A stretch of DNA of 38,150 nt, from the IMG/VR virus record IMGVR_UViG_3300044949_000869, positions 1 to 38,150 of that record, one strand, 5' to 3'. Position numbers and translations under genes: made by a program. The stretch comes from a virus. Numbering within the stretch: position 1 is the first letter of the stretch; each line of letters opens with the position of its first letter. Under the pieces are notes generated by a model. It was not told where the DNA came from. It was given only the letters and a program-made list of their open reading frames with translations, and ran no database searches. Shown piece after piece: positions 24,318-31,428 of this stretch.

Positions 24318-24601
24318 GCCTTCTCAAACAGCCGGTTGATCACCACGCTCGACTTCTTGCCGAGCAGGTCGAGGTCGGCATCGGCGAACAGGCGGTCGCC
24401 GGAGTCGTCGCACAGCGTCAGCAGGAGGAAGCGGACGCGGAACGACTTCATCTTCTGTTCGGCGTAGGACTCCTCAAACGAGTCCCGCTCCAGGCCAGAG
24501 AGCGTCTTGACGTAGACGTCACCGCCCCACTCGGGAACCTTGATCGCGTCGCTCAACCGAACGTCCTTCGCCGCCAGAATCGCAGCCTTGCTCAAAGCCA
24601 T
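24227..24601 (-). CDS. Tail assembly chaperone G
   Basis: 124 residues, alpha-rich, beginning MALSKAAILAAKDV with LERDSFEESYAE and FRVRFLLLTLCDDSG, the usual pattern of gpG-like tail chaperones that accumulate as the unshifted product. It lies between the tail tube and the tape measure gene, the conserved place. Near its 3' end is a canonical slippery heptamer that gives the GT fusion. Confidence 0.88.
   Translation of the reverse strand: MALSKAAILAAKDVRLSDAIKVPEWGGDVYVKTLSGLERDSFEESYAEQKMKSFRVRFLLLTLCDDSGDRLFADADLDLLGKKSSVVINRLFEKAWSHNALTSEAVESLGKDSLTDQSGGSISA
24269..24275 (-). promoter_or_regulatory. Programmed -1 frameshift slippery site GGGAAAA
   Basis: In the G frame the bases read G GGA AAA, the X XXY YYZ form, close to lambda's GGGAAAG. 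After slipping, the next codons give RFTDRPERR, which continues into the conserved T domain. Zero-frame translation ends 14 codons later at a TAG. Confidence 0.9.
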
Positions 24602-24604
24602 CTG

Positions 24605-24985
24605 TCAGGTTCCCTGGTAGTCGGTGAAGCGAAAAGTCGCAGACCCGCGCACCAACTCACCAACGCGGGCCTCCGTGTTTGCAGACTCAAGAATCGCGCG
24701 TTTCGACACCGACCATGTCGGCGACGAAAACGTCAACTGGCCGATGCCGCGGACAATTGCCGCAACGTCGCCGGTGGCCGGCGTGGCCAAGAAGTCCAGC
24801 GACACGCTGCCGCCAGACAACTCGCCGGTCGGCACAAGAACGGAGTACCCCGCCGGGTCTGCTGGAGACGTCATGTCGACGACCTCCGCGACCGGCGTCT
24901 CGACGCTGATGCCGACGACGCTGCCCTGGAAACTGCCCAGCGAACCGGCAAACGTGAAGGTCGCGCCGTGAGCAGATAAGGCCAT
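24605..24985 (-). CDS. Tail-tube-like protein (paralogue 1)
   Basis: 126 residues. Starts MALSAHGATFTFAGS and ends GELVRGSATFRFTDYQGT, matching the next gene at both ends (MGTSAQGLTFTFGGS; GDFVRGSATFRLA). Strand-rich and placed right before the G/GT chaperones, as the major tail protein is in siphoviruses. The pair arose by duplication and has diverged strongly in the middle. Either could be the main tube subunit. The Shine-Dalgarno is in a hairpin loop. Confidence 0.75.
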   Translation of the reverse strand: MALSAHGATFTFAGSLGSFQGSVVGISVETPVAEVVDMTSPADPAGYSVLVPTGELSGGSVSLDFLATPATGDVAAIVRGIGQLTFSSPTWSVSKRAILESANTEARVGELVRGSATFRFTDYQGT

Positions 24986-24987
24986 CG

Positions 24988-24999
24988 GACCCTCCGGTC
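24988..24999 (-). promoter_or_regulatory. GGA-in-loop hairpin before tail paralogue 1
   Basis: GACC and GGTC form a 4-bp stem with tetraloop GGAG, which is part of the Shine-Dalgarno. It is a candidate CsrA site. Confidence 0.4.
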
Positions 25000-25000
25000 G

Positions 25001-25333
25001 TCAGGCGAGCCGGAAGGTCGCAGAGCCTCGCACGAAGTCGCCGACCGAGCCGCCGAGGGACGCAGACGAGATCGTCGCGTTGCCGCTGAACGACATGGGG
25101 CCGGAGATCGACAGGGCGCCGGACACGCCGGCGGTGAGGATCGTCGAGTTGATGTAGTCGATCTGCACTTCCCGGTCGGTCGCGAATCCGCCAACGAAGA
25201 TGCGGCGGGCGTTGGGGGCCACGCCGAGGTGCGTCGCGTCGAGGAGGTCTTGGGTGTCATTGACCTGGACGGAAGTGACGGTGACGCCAGAGCCACCGAA
25301 GGTGAACGTAAGTCCCTGTGCCGAAGTTCCCAT
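25001..25333 (-). CDS. Tail-tube-like protein (paralogue 2)
   Basis: 110 residues of alternating beta strands (VTVTSVQVNDTQDLLDATHLG, REVQIDYINSTIL, GPMSFSGNATI). The DATHLG segment followed by a conserved C-terminal RGSATFR resembles small tail-tube proteins. It comes first in transcription of the pair, just after the tail terminator gene. A strong AAGGAGG lies in a hairpin loop upstream. Confidence 0.75.
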   Translation of the reverse strand: MGTSAQGLTFTFGGSGVTVTSVQVNDTQDLLDATHLGVAPNARRIFVGGFATDREVQIDYINSTILTAGVSGALSISGPMSFSGNATISSASLGGSVGDFVRGSATFRLA

Positions 25334-25339
25334 TACGCC

Positions 25340-25353
25340 GCGCCTCCTTGCGC
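25340..25353 (-). promoter_or_regulatory. GGA-in-loop hairpin before tail paralogue 2
   Basis: GCGC and GCGC form a 4-bp stem around AAGGAG, the Shine-Dalgarno. Same loop as at 11950-11963. Candidate CsrA site. Confidence 0.45.
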
Positions 25354-25360
25354 TATTGTG

Positions 25361-25789
25361 TTAGCCGGTCGCCTCGGACCAGCGAACCTGAAACAGTTGT
25401 CTGACTTCGTATGCCGGCGGAAGTTGCGCCCCAACCGCCGTGGGGTCGAGGAAGTCGTCCACTTCGGAGACAAGCCTCATATCGTGTATTGTAACCCCGA
25501 GTAGTGTGCCTGTGTGGCCATCCAGGGCCAGCCTCACCTCGTCGGCGAGGTCTTTGGCGCCCTCGTAGGTCAGCGCCCAGGAGGCGATCTGGAGCGACAC
25601 CTCCGGCATGAACAGCGGGGTGTTGCCCAGCGTGCCTTCCCGGCGGACGTTCGCCCGCTTGTAGATCACAAACGGCATCGCGGCGCCTTTTGGTACGGCG
25701 ATGGGGTAGATCTGGAAGCCAACGAGCCGCGCTACTCCGGGGGCCGAGGCCAACTTCGCGTAAACGTGCTTTTCTGGGAGCAATAGCAT
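25361..25789 (-). CDS. Tail terminator/tail completion protein (DUF3168-like)
   Basis: 142 residues starting MLLLPEKHVYAKLASAPGV. The mid-part (GAAMPFVIYKRANV, LFMPEVSLQIASWALTYEGAKDLADEVRLAL) is the pattern of DUF3168-type tail completion proteins that cap the tail tube and join it to the head: early strands, then S-LQI-W at the edge and a helix with AKDLADEV. ATG overlaps the gp10-like stop (TGATG). The longer frame to 26011 is a shadow. Confidence 0.82.
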   Translation of the reverse strand: MLLLPEKHVYAKLASAPGVARLVGFQIYPIAVPKGAAMPFVIYKRANVRREGTLGNTPLFMPEVSLQIASWALTYEGAKDLADEVRLALDGHTGTLLGVTIHDMRLVSEVDDFLDPTAVGAQLPPAYEVRQLFQVRWSEATG

Positions 25790-26508
25790 CAGAGTGACCC
25801 CGCGATGGCTGCGTTGATGGCGTCGATCAGCCCGTTGCGGATGATCGTCTGGGCCTGCGACCGGCGGGCCGAGATGGTGTTCTCCATGAGGTGATACCCG
25901 GGCATTGCGCCGTAGGTTTCCCCAGGCTGGAGCGTGAAAACGCCGCCGTCCGGCAGGAAGTCGTGGGTGTACCCCCGGCCGGCGCGGGCCTGGCGCGTCG
26001 GCTCCCGCCACGACGACATGAGGAAGTAGTAGCCCTTGGACCGGCGGGCGAACTTGTCACTGTCCTCCAGTTTGGCGACCTTCGTCATCTTCATGTTGAT
26101 CGACTGGTGGACATTGACGTAGGTCTTGCGCGTGCCGCGGCTGGATGGGCTGCGGCGGCCGTTGGACCCGAACTCCACCAACCAACTGTGATTGCCACTT
26201 GCCTGTTGTCCTGTGGCCCCCATATTCCCGGTGTGTCGCGGGCCGGCAATGGCCACCGAGACACCGGGGCGGTACGTCTTGGTCTTGATGGTCGTGCTTT
26301 TGGCGAGGTTGCCGGTCGCGTCGTGACGCAGGGCGGCGGCGCGGTAGCCGTCCCTGATCGGCCGCGCCGCTCGCTGCAGCACTCGCTCCAGCGCGTCGCC
26401 TGCGGCCAAGGCTCCAGCGACGTTCTGCAGGGTATCCAGGACAGGGCGAACGCCTTCGACGCCGATGCGAATGAATGCCTGCGCGCGTCCGAAATTGTCG
26501 ATGGCCAT
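25789..26508 (-). CDS. HK97 gp10-like head-tail joining protein
   Basis: 239 residues starting MAIDNFGRAQAFIRIGVEGV. The N-terminal helix with VLDTLQNVAGALAAGDALERVLQRAARPIRDGYRAAA is the HK97 gp10 family signature, followed by GNLAKSTTIKT and a loop-rich C-terminus with a large insertion. The family forms part of the head-tail connector. It overlaps its neighbours by TGATG junctions. It is longer than usual (about 120-160 residues). Confidence 0.8.
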   Translation of the reverse strand: MAIDNFGRAQAFIRIGVEGVRPVLDTLQNVAGALAAGDALERVLQRAARPIRDGYRAAALRHDATGNLAKSTTIKTKTYRPGVSVAIAGPRHTGNMGATGQQASGNHSWLVEFGSNGRRSPSSRGTRKTYVNVHQSINMKMTKVAKLEDSDKFARRSKGYYFLMSSWREPTRQARAGRGYTHDFLPDGGVFTLQPGETYGAMPGYHLMENTISARRSQAQTIIRNGLIDAINAAIAGSL

Positions 26509-26822
26509 CACTGCACCTCTCGGGCGAGGATTTCCAGGGCCGTGCGATTGTCTCGCTCGACGACGCTGGCGATTTCCATGGTCCGCCCGCGCCACAGGAT
26601 CCGCTGTGTGTGCGTGACGTCGGCCCGGTAGCGGATCCGGATGCGGTGCGTGGCCACGAGATTGGCCTGCTGGGCCTGCAGAATGTCCCGCGTCGATAGG
26701 CCGTCGACGCTGGCCCACACCGTCGCCAGCGTGGCCCAGGTCAAAGTCGTCTCGCCAACCGAGGTGCGAACCTCTGTCGGAGACTGGATCGTGACTCGCT
26801 CCCTCATGCGGCCGATGATCAT
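26508..26822 (-). CDS. Phage head-tail adaptor (head closure) protein
   Basis: 104 residues. MIIGRMRERVTIQSPTEV, TWATLATVWASVDGL and RYRADVTHTQRILWRGRTMEI are the family marks of SPP1 gp16/HK97-type head-tail joining proteins: R-V-x-I-Q at the start, W-A-x-V in the middle and H-R-I-L-W-R-G-R before the last strands. ATG at 26822 overlaps the preceding stop (ATGA); the longer Arg-rich extension is shadow. Confidence 0.87.
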   Translation of the reverse strand: MIIGRMRERVTIQSPTEVRTSVGETTLTWATLATVWASVDGLSTRDILQAQQANLVATHRIRIRYRADVTHTQRILWRGRTMEIASVVERDNRTALEILAREVQ

Positions 26823-27325
26823 GTAACCGTGCCTTCGCCGATGAAGATGACGTCGTAGGTACAGGAGCCGGAGGCGGCGGCGAAGCGAGCGATAGAGGCA
26901 TTGACGCCTGAAGATACGGTAAAACCGCCGTCGCTTGGCCCCGCAACGAGATAGCACCCGCCAGGAGGGATCTCGATGAACACGTTGATTGGTAGCCCGC
27001 TAAACGCCGTCAATCCAGACACGCCGCCGATCCGAAGGCTCTGCGTGCTGCTCGTGTTCCTCACATAGACCAGTTTGATCTGCGTGAAGGCCACGACGAC
27101 GGCGGCTCCGTCGCGGGTGTCCGAGAGAGCCGAGAGCGATAGGTCGTCGTTCGCCGTCGTCGCCGTCCGCGAGTCACTCCACACCACCTGCGCCTGATTG
27201 GCCCCGGTGCCGTCAGTGATCGACAGGGCGTAGTTGGCCGGCGTGGCCCGCAGCGTCCGCGACAGGTCGCCGATCGACGTCTCGTGGGCAAGGATGGAGA
27301 GGGCGATTTGAGCATTGAGCGCCAT
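26819..27325 (-). CDS. Beta-rich structural protein (paralogue A)
   Basis: 168 residues. Parallel to its neighbour at 27329: a VVWSDSRT strand, a DDLSLSAL segment, IKLVYVRNTS, a middle strand block, then GGCYLVAGPSDGGFTVSSG and a C-terminal VIFIGEG. Likely a jelly-roll or Ig-like fold. Both lie inside the connector gene run, where head fibres or decoration proteins may be coded. Function is unknown. Confidence 0.7.
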   Translation of the reverse strand: MALNAQIALSILAHETSIGDLSRTLRATPANYALSITDGTGANQAQVVWSDSRTATTANDDLSLSALSDTRDGAAVVVAFTQIKLVYVRNTSSTQSLRIGGVSGLTAFSGLPINVFIEIPPGGCYLVAGPSDGGFTVSSGVNASIARFAAASGSCTYDVIFIGEGTVT

Positions 27326-27328
27326 TGG

Positions 27329-27814
27329 TCAGGTTCCCATAACGTAGATTTCGTAGTTCTGCCCACTCGTGCCGCCGACGCGGAGGATGCTGCCGCCGGA
27401 CGTCGTGCCGAACCCAGCGGAGTTCGGGCTGCACAGCATGAACGCCCCGCCCTCGCGGATCGGGTAGCCACGCAGGGTCAGCGAGCCGAGGTTCACCATC
27501 GGCGAGAAGTTCCAGGCCGACGCGTCCTGCCGGAAGACGCTGAACTGGCTCCCCGTCCAGCCGGCCGACAGGGCAATCTGGTTTGTCGTCGACAGGTTCT
27601 TGAGGCACAGGAGTTTCACCGTGCCGATGCCGATGGCCGAGAAATCGACCTCGTCGTAGCCAGACGCAAACGTGCGTCGGTCGCTCCAGACCGTCGTGCA
27701 GTCGCCGACGTCGAAGAAGAACGTCAGCGGGTGGTCGGTGATCGAGGACGTCAGGCCACTTGTCGTGGCCGACCGTGCCGACACGGTGGCTGTGACCTGC
27801 GCCTCAATGGTCAT
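27329..27814 (-). CDS. Beta-rich structural protein (paralogue B)
   Basis: 161 residues from the ATG at 27814, which overlaps the gp6-like stop (ATGA). TTVWSDRRT, YDEVDFSAI, VKLLCLKNLS, GGAFMLCSPNSAGFGTTSGG and YEIYVMGT line up one by one with paralogue A. The duplicated pair lies between gp6-like connector and head-tail adaptor. Related proteins are frequent in the same place in phages from similar sources, but no role is known to me. Confidence 0.7.
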   Translation of the reverse strand: MTIEAQVTATVSARSATTSGLTSSITDHPLTFFFDVGDCTTVWSDRRTFASGYDEVDFSAIGIGTVKLLCLKNLSTTNQIALSAGWTGSQFSVFRQDASAWNFSPMVNLGSLTLRGYPIREGGAFMLCSPNSAGFGTTSGGSILRVGGTSGQNYEIYVMGT

Positions 27815-28455
27815 CGGTATCCGCCCCATCCGGAGGCGGCCAGCAGCGTCTCAAAGGTGGTCGGAATCGGCATCTGGCCGCCGGCGGCGACCGGCTGGCG
27901 GGCCTCGTACCAGTGGGCGACAAGCAAGAGGATCAGGTGCTTGAGGACGTTCGGCACGCTCGCCCCGGAAGCCCCGTACCCGGCCGACCACCGAACCAGC
28001 ACGCTGTTTTCGTCGCCCCGGACGGCTGGCCAGACGCCGCCGTAGATCGGGAAGATTCGCCCAGGCGTGGCATAAAAGTCCGTCTGAAACGCGCCAGTAC
28101 CGCTCGTCAGCGTCTGATTGGCGCCGCCCTCGTCACGGTAGACCAGCGTGACGTTGGCGTTCTGCATGGGTGGCCTGGGGAGGATGATCTCCCACAGCGG
28201 GAACGTGTCGTAGCGGGCCTCCCACACGGTCGTGATCATCGAGATGTCCAGGACGCTCTCGACGTACTCGCGGGCCGTGGCGATCAGCGTCGTGATGTAG
28301 GCGTCGTCGTCGCTCGTGTCGACGCGGCACTGCACCTTGGCCTCTGCGAGCGTCACCGGCTCGACGGCCGGCGCCGTGTATCGCGTCAGGCTGCGGTACG
28401 GGGTGATCGCGGAGTCGGGCTGCTGGGGCGAGCCGTAGACGATAGTGACAGTCAC
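27811..28455 (-). CDS. gp6-like head-tail connector protein
   Basis: 214 residues. YTAPAVEPVTLAEAKVQCRVDTSDDDAYITTLIATAREYVE is the classic N-terminal signature of the HK97 gp6/YqbG family: P-V-T-L-A-E-A-K, then D-D-D and a helix ending A-R-E-Y-V-E. A helical C-terminus (NVLKHLILLLVAHWYEAR) completes it. It forms the ring under the portal. Starts with GTG overlapping the previous stop (GTGA). Confidence 0.92.
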   Translation of the reverse strand: MTVTIVYGSPQQPDSAITPYRSLTRYTAPAVEPVTLAEAKVQCRVDTSDDDAYITTLIATAREYVESVLDISMITTVWEARYDTFPLWEIILPRPPMQNANVTLVYRDEGGANQTLTSGTGAFQTDFYATPGRIFPIYGGVWPAVRGDENSVLVRWSAGYGASGASVPNVLKHLILLLVAHWYEARQPVAAGGQMPIPTTFETLLAASGWGGYR

Positions 28456-28646
28456 TTGTGCCTCTTCTTTCCTTGCGGCTGGACGGCCTTCTCGGCGCGA
28501 AGTTCCATGGCGGCGGTCTCTTCGTCGCGCTCTTCGACCTGCCGGACGAGGCCGCGGGCGAGCAGGACTCTGGCCATGCCGTCGCCCCAGTCAAACTCTT
28601 GGCCGACCTTGTAGCCGCCGAACTCCTTGACGATTTTGACTCTCAC
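28452..28646 (-). CDS. Small head-region protein
   Basis: 64 residues from GTG, beginning MRVKIVKEFGGYKVGQEFDWGDGMARVLLARGLV. A single beta-rich domain with a charged tail ending GKKRHK. The GTGA overlap with the glycosyltransferase stop fixes the start. Such K-x-G-x-x-F...ARxLxxRGLV proteins are common just before gp6 in phages and are unassigned; a head-fibre base or accessory role is possible. Confidence 0.72.
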   Translation of the reverse strand: MRVKIVKEFGGYKVGQEFDWGDGMARVLLARGLVRQVEERDEETAAMELRAEKAVQPQGKKRHK

Positions 28647-29371
28647 TTCACAAACCCCCATGCGCCCTCTGGCGGCGTCCTGTCGCTGTTCCAGAACTCG
28701 GTCGTGTGCTGCTGAACTTTGCCGCACTCCACGGTCCTGGACGGCCATGTAATCATCAGTTCGGCGTGGCCGACGCTGACGCTGGTGGCGATCCCCAACT
28801 TGTTCCCCGTGGCGTGAAACTTCTTCCAGAAGTAAATGTCCTCATCAACGTGGCCGCCGGTGAACGTCCCCTCGGCGTTGGCCTCGGCGAGAAACCACGG
28901 CTTCGGCATCTTCTTGATGGCTTCGGTGCGGATGAACGTGCAGCCGAAGTGGGCCGTCTCGACCAACTGCACCGGCTTGGAGAACCAGTCGTTCTCGACC
29001 GTTGTCTTGTCGTCAGAGGTGACCCCAGGCAGTGCGAACATCACTGTGTTCGCTTCCCGCTTGGTCTGGAGTGGCGCGATGGCGTCGACGCCGGAATACA
29101 TCATCAGCGCCAGGAGCGCCTCGACGGTCTTCGCGGTGAAGATCGTGTCGTAGTCGATCGTCAGCACGACGTCGTGCGTGTCGATGACCTGCTCCATCGT
29201 CCGCTGCAGGCACTGGCCAAAGAACGCCCCGGTGTATTTGATCGGGGCGATCTTGTGCGGCGCTAGCGCCTGGGAGATGCAGAAGAAATTATCCGTGAAG
29301 CCGAGGCGTGGCACGCTCATGAGAGCGGCCACCTTGACCTCGGCTTCACAATTACCAACGCGAACCAGCAT
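28643..29371 (-). CDS. Glycosyltransferase-like protein in the head gene cluster
   Basis: 242 residues with a GT-A fold layout: DVVLTIDYDT with a DxD motif (D73-x-D75) binding the metal and sugar nucleotide, a FIRTEAI strand, and HVDEDIYFWKKF near residue 175 as the acidic catalytic region. No membrane helix. It lies between the decoration-type gene and the connector genes and shares their ATGA/GTGA junctions, so it is expressed with the capsid. It may glycosylate virion proteins or host surface glycans; the substrate cannot be read. Shine-Dalgarno is in a hairpin stem. Confidence 0.75.
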   Translation of the reverse strand: MLVRVGNCEAEVKVAALMSVPRLGFTDNFFCISQALAPHKIAPIKYTGAFFGQCLQRTMEQVIDTHDVVLTIDYDTIFTAKTVEALLALMMYSGVDAIAPLQTKREANTVMFALPGVTSDDKTTVENDWFSKPVQLVETAHFGCTFIRTEAIKKMPKPWFLAEANAEGTFTGGHVDEDIYFWKKFHATGNKLGIATSVSVGHAELMITWPSRTVECGKVQQHTTEFWNSDRTPPEGAWGFVK

Positions 29372-29375
29372 CGTG

Positions 29376-29393
29376 CGCTCCTTGTGAGGAGCG
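29376..29393 (-). promoter_or_regulatory. Hairpin that pairs the glycosyltransferase Shine-Dalgarno
   Basis: CGCTCCT and AGGAGCG form a perfect 7-bp stem with loop CACA on the minus strand. AGGAG, 6 nt before the ATG, is fully paired, so translation should be low unless the stem opens. The loop-stem edge reads CACAAGGA, close to the CsrA consensus. The rest of the 77-bp gap holds nothing clear. Confidence 0.6.
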
Positions 29394-29448
29394 GGCGCGC
29401 ATCCTTGCGCCTTTGTCGGCCGTCAATGGCCGTCCCGCTTATGCAGGA

Positions 29449-29892
29449 CTAGCCCTTGACGAGACCGAGGACGCCGGCGTCGGCCGCCGTGGCCGGCGAC
29501 TCTTCGCCGCGACCCAGGCGAGCCACGATCGCCACGTTCGCCGACGCACCGGGGGTGTAGGACACCTTCAGGTAGCGCTTCTTGGCCTTCGTGTCGATGT
29601 CCATCTTGAGGATGGACGCCGAACCCGTGGCCGACGCAGCGATCGCCGGGATCGAGAAGCCGCCAGTGCCGCCGCCAACGAGGGCCGTGACGTTGGAGTA
29701 AGACGAGTTGTCGTCCGACTCCTCGACCTTCACGGCGCTGGCAAACACCGTGCTGGCGTTGCTGGCGCGCAGTACGGTCACGCTGGCGTGGTCGTACCCG
29801 ATGGTGTCGATAACAAGCGTCGCAGTCGCAGTCGCACCGACAGCCGCCGCCGGGACTTCGGCGACAACCTTATGGTTCTGGGAGTGAATCAT
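29449..29892 (-). CDS. Probable capsid decoration or head-fibre protein
   Basis: 147 residues, Ala/Val/Thr-rich, low in aromatic residues. VEESDDNSSYSNVTAL and KKRYLKVSYTPG followed by NVAIVARLGR are typical of small phage proteins directly after the major capsid gene. It has AAAGGAG at 11-nt spacing. Position 18 bp after the capsid gene supports a decoration or stabilising role; the fold is not proven. Confidence 0.75.
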   Translation of the reverse strand: MIHSQNHKVVAEVPAAAVGATATATLVIDTIGYDHASVTVLRASNASTVFASAVKVEESDDNSSYSNVTALVGGGTGGFSIPAIAASATGSASILKMDIDTKAKKRYLKVSYTPGASANVAIVARLGRGEESPATAADAGVLGLVKG

Positions 29893-29910
29893 TTGCTTTT
29901 GGCTCCTTTA

Positions 29911-31254
29911 TCACGAAGCAGCCGACTTGAGGGCGACGACGGGGCCGACCTCCGAAGTGCTGCCGAGGCTGTGGTGGTTGATGTCGAACCGCATGGTCCC
30001 CTGAAGCAGCAGTTGATCGGTGGTCGCGTAGACCTGATCGAACAGCCGCACCGAGAAGTCCCGACGACGGGCGTAGATGCTGGACAGGCCCATGTTGCCG
30101 AACAGCACCTTGACCTTGTTGGTGTCAGCGCCGAGCGTGCTGTTGAGGACATGAACCATCCGCACCGGGTAGCCGAGGAACGACTCACCGGCATCGCGGC
30201 CGAGGTTGTCGACCGTGTTGCCACCGGCCGCATACTTCAGGCGGCTGATGGACGCGGCGTAGCCGGCCGGCGAGACGTACCACGCAGCGCCCTGGCGGGC
30301 GTAGAGCGGCAACTTGCCGATGACGCCGAGGAAGTCCTCGATGTCGAGGGTCTCAAACGCCGTGTTGCCCGAGGCCGCCGTCACGACGCTCGCCGTGTGC
30401 GTGCCGTCGTTGATCTTGTTCACGATGCCGTTGATGCCGCCGAACTCGGACGTCCCCGAGCCGAGCCAGCCGCAGGTGTCGATCTTGTAGGCCAGCGAGG
30501 TCGCGAATTCAGCAGCCACACTGTCGGCCAGCGACACCAGGGCATCCTCGACCACTTCGGTCGACATCCGGCAGGACACGCCCAACTTCTTGGCGACGAG
30601 CGACACGTTGCCGTAGGTCGGCTCGCTCTCGCTGATGCTCGACCCCTCGCCAATAAAATACGCCGTGGTGCCGGACAGGCGCTTCGGCACCACCATCGTG
30701 TCGCGGTTCATCGAGACGTTCTCGGCGGCGCCGGGGAAGGTGCCGTAGGTCTCGACCAGCCGGATCACGCGGTTGGCGAACTCTTCGGGAACCAGCGCAC
30801 CACCGGCCGAGTTGCTGCCCTCGTTCAGAGCGCGGCTCTCGACGCCGTGGTCGCGGCACCACCGGAGATCCTCCTGGTTGCGGAACAGCGTTGCCCGCAG
30901 CCAGCGGCCGCAGCGGTAGGCGCTCTCGACGGCGTCGGGGCCGTCGTTGAAGGCCCGCAGGCTCGTGTGATGCGGGTTGATCGCCCGAATCTCGGCCTTC
31001 TTCGGCTCCTCGGCCGGGGCAGCGACGGGCGCCGGGGCGGGGGCGGCCCGCTCGACGACCGAACGCAGTTCCGCCTCCTTGGCGGCCAACTTCTGCTCAA
31101 ACTCCAGGTCCGACTTGACCTTGTCGGCCTCGTCCGTCAGGCGACGGAGTTCGGTGGTCTGCTCCTCGGAACGCTCCTCGCAGTCGGCGAGTTCGTTGAG
31201 GCGGGCGGCGATCGCCGCGGCACGGTCCTGAAGACGCTTGAGGTTGGAAGCCAT
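29911..31254 (-). CDS. HK97-family major capsid protein with scaffold-like N-terminus
   Basis: 447 residues. Residues 1-about 110 are coiled coil (LQDRAAAIAARLNEL, ELRRLTDEADKVKSDL, then an Ala/Pro linker), the delta domain that acts as internal scaffold and is removed by the prohead protease. The HK97 fold follows: ALNEGSNSAGGALVPEEFANRVIRLVE, the E-loop and P-domain region, AWYVSPAGYAA, GYPVRMVH and LFGNMGL. Start at 31254 with AAGGAG at 10-nt spacing. The cleavage site cannot be set by eye; the linker ahead of NPHHTSLRAF is likely. Confidence 0.95.
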   Translation of the reverse strand: MASNLKRLQDRAAAIAARLNELADCEERSEEQTTELRRLTDEADKVKSDLEFEQKLAAKEAELRSVVERAAPAPAPVAAPAEEPKKAEIRAINPHHTSLRAFNDGPDAVESAYRCGRWLRATLFRNQEDLRWCRDHGVESRALNEGSNSAGGALVPEEFANRVIRLVETYGTFPGAAENVSMNRDTMVVPKRLSGTTAYFIGEGSSISESEPTYGNVSLVAKKLGVSCRMSTEVVEDALVSLADSVAAEFATSLAYKIDTCGWLGSGTSEFGGINGIVNKINDGTHTASVVTAASGNTAFETLDIEDFLGVIGKLPLYARQGAAWYVSPAGYAASISRLKYAAGGNTVDNLGRDAGESFLGYPVRMVHVLNSTLGADTNKVKVLFGNMGLSSIYARRRDFSVRLFDQVYATTDQLLLQGTMRFDINHHSLGSTSEVGPVVALKSAAS

Positions 31255-31263
31255 TTGGCTGTT

Positions 31264-31278
31264 GCTCCTTTTTTGAGC
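31264..31278 (-). promoter_or_regulatory. Hairpin at the major capsid ribosome binding site
   Basis: GCTC and GAGC pair around a 7-nt A-rich loop (AAAAAAG), placing GGAG half in the stem. Another 7-bp hairpin lies at 31359-31380 (CTCCGCG/CGCGGAG). The 174-bp gap 31255-31428 contains these and no gene; it may hold a promoter for the capsid mRNA, though no clear -35/-10 pair is visible. Confidence 0.4.
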
Positions 31279-31428
31279 CAGCCAAACGCAAACGCGGCGG
31301 CTGGCGGGGTATCCCGCAAGCACGCCGCGACAAGAATCCTCAAGTCGCTCGCACTGATCTCCGCGAAATCCATCGCGGAGCGGTTATGTCTCTCTGTAGC
31401 CTAGCGTGTGGACGCGTAGGCGTGCAAG

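Noticed and set aside
26823-26957. Arg-rich extension of the head-tail adaptor
   Set aside because: Shadow of paralogue A; the family starts at MIIGRMRERV with an ATGA overlap.
29413-31404. 663-codon open frame on the plus strand opposite the capsid gene
   Set aside because: It is the mirror of the GC-rich capsid gene, has low-complexity Arg/Gly/Val sequence, no ribosome binding site and no family features.
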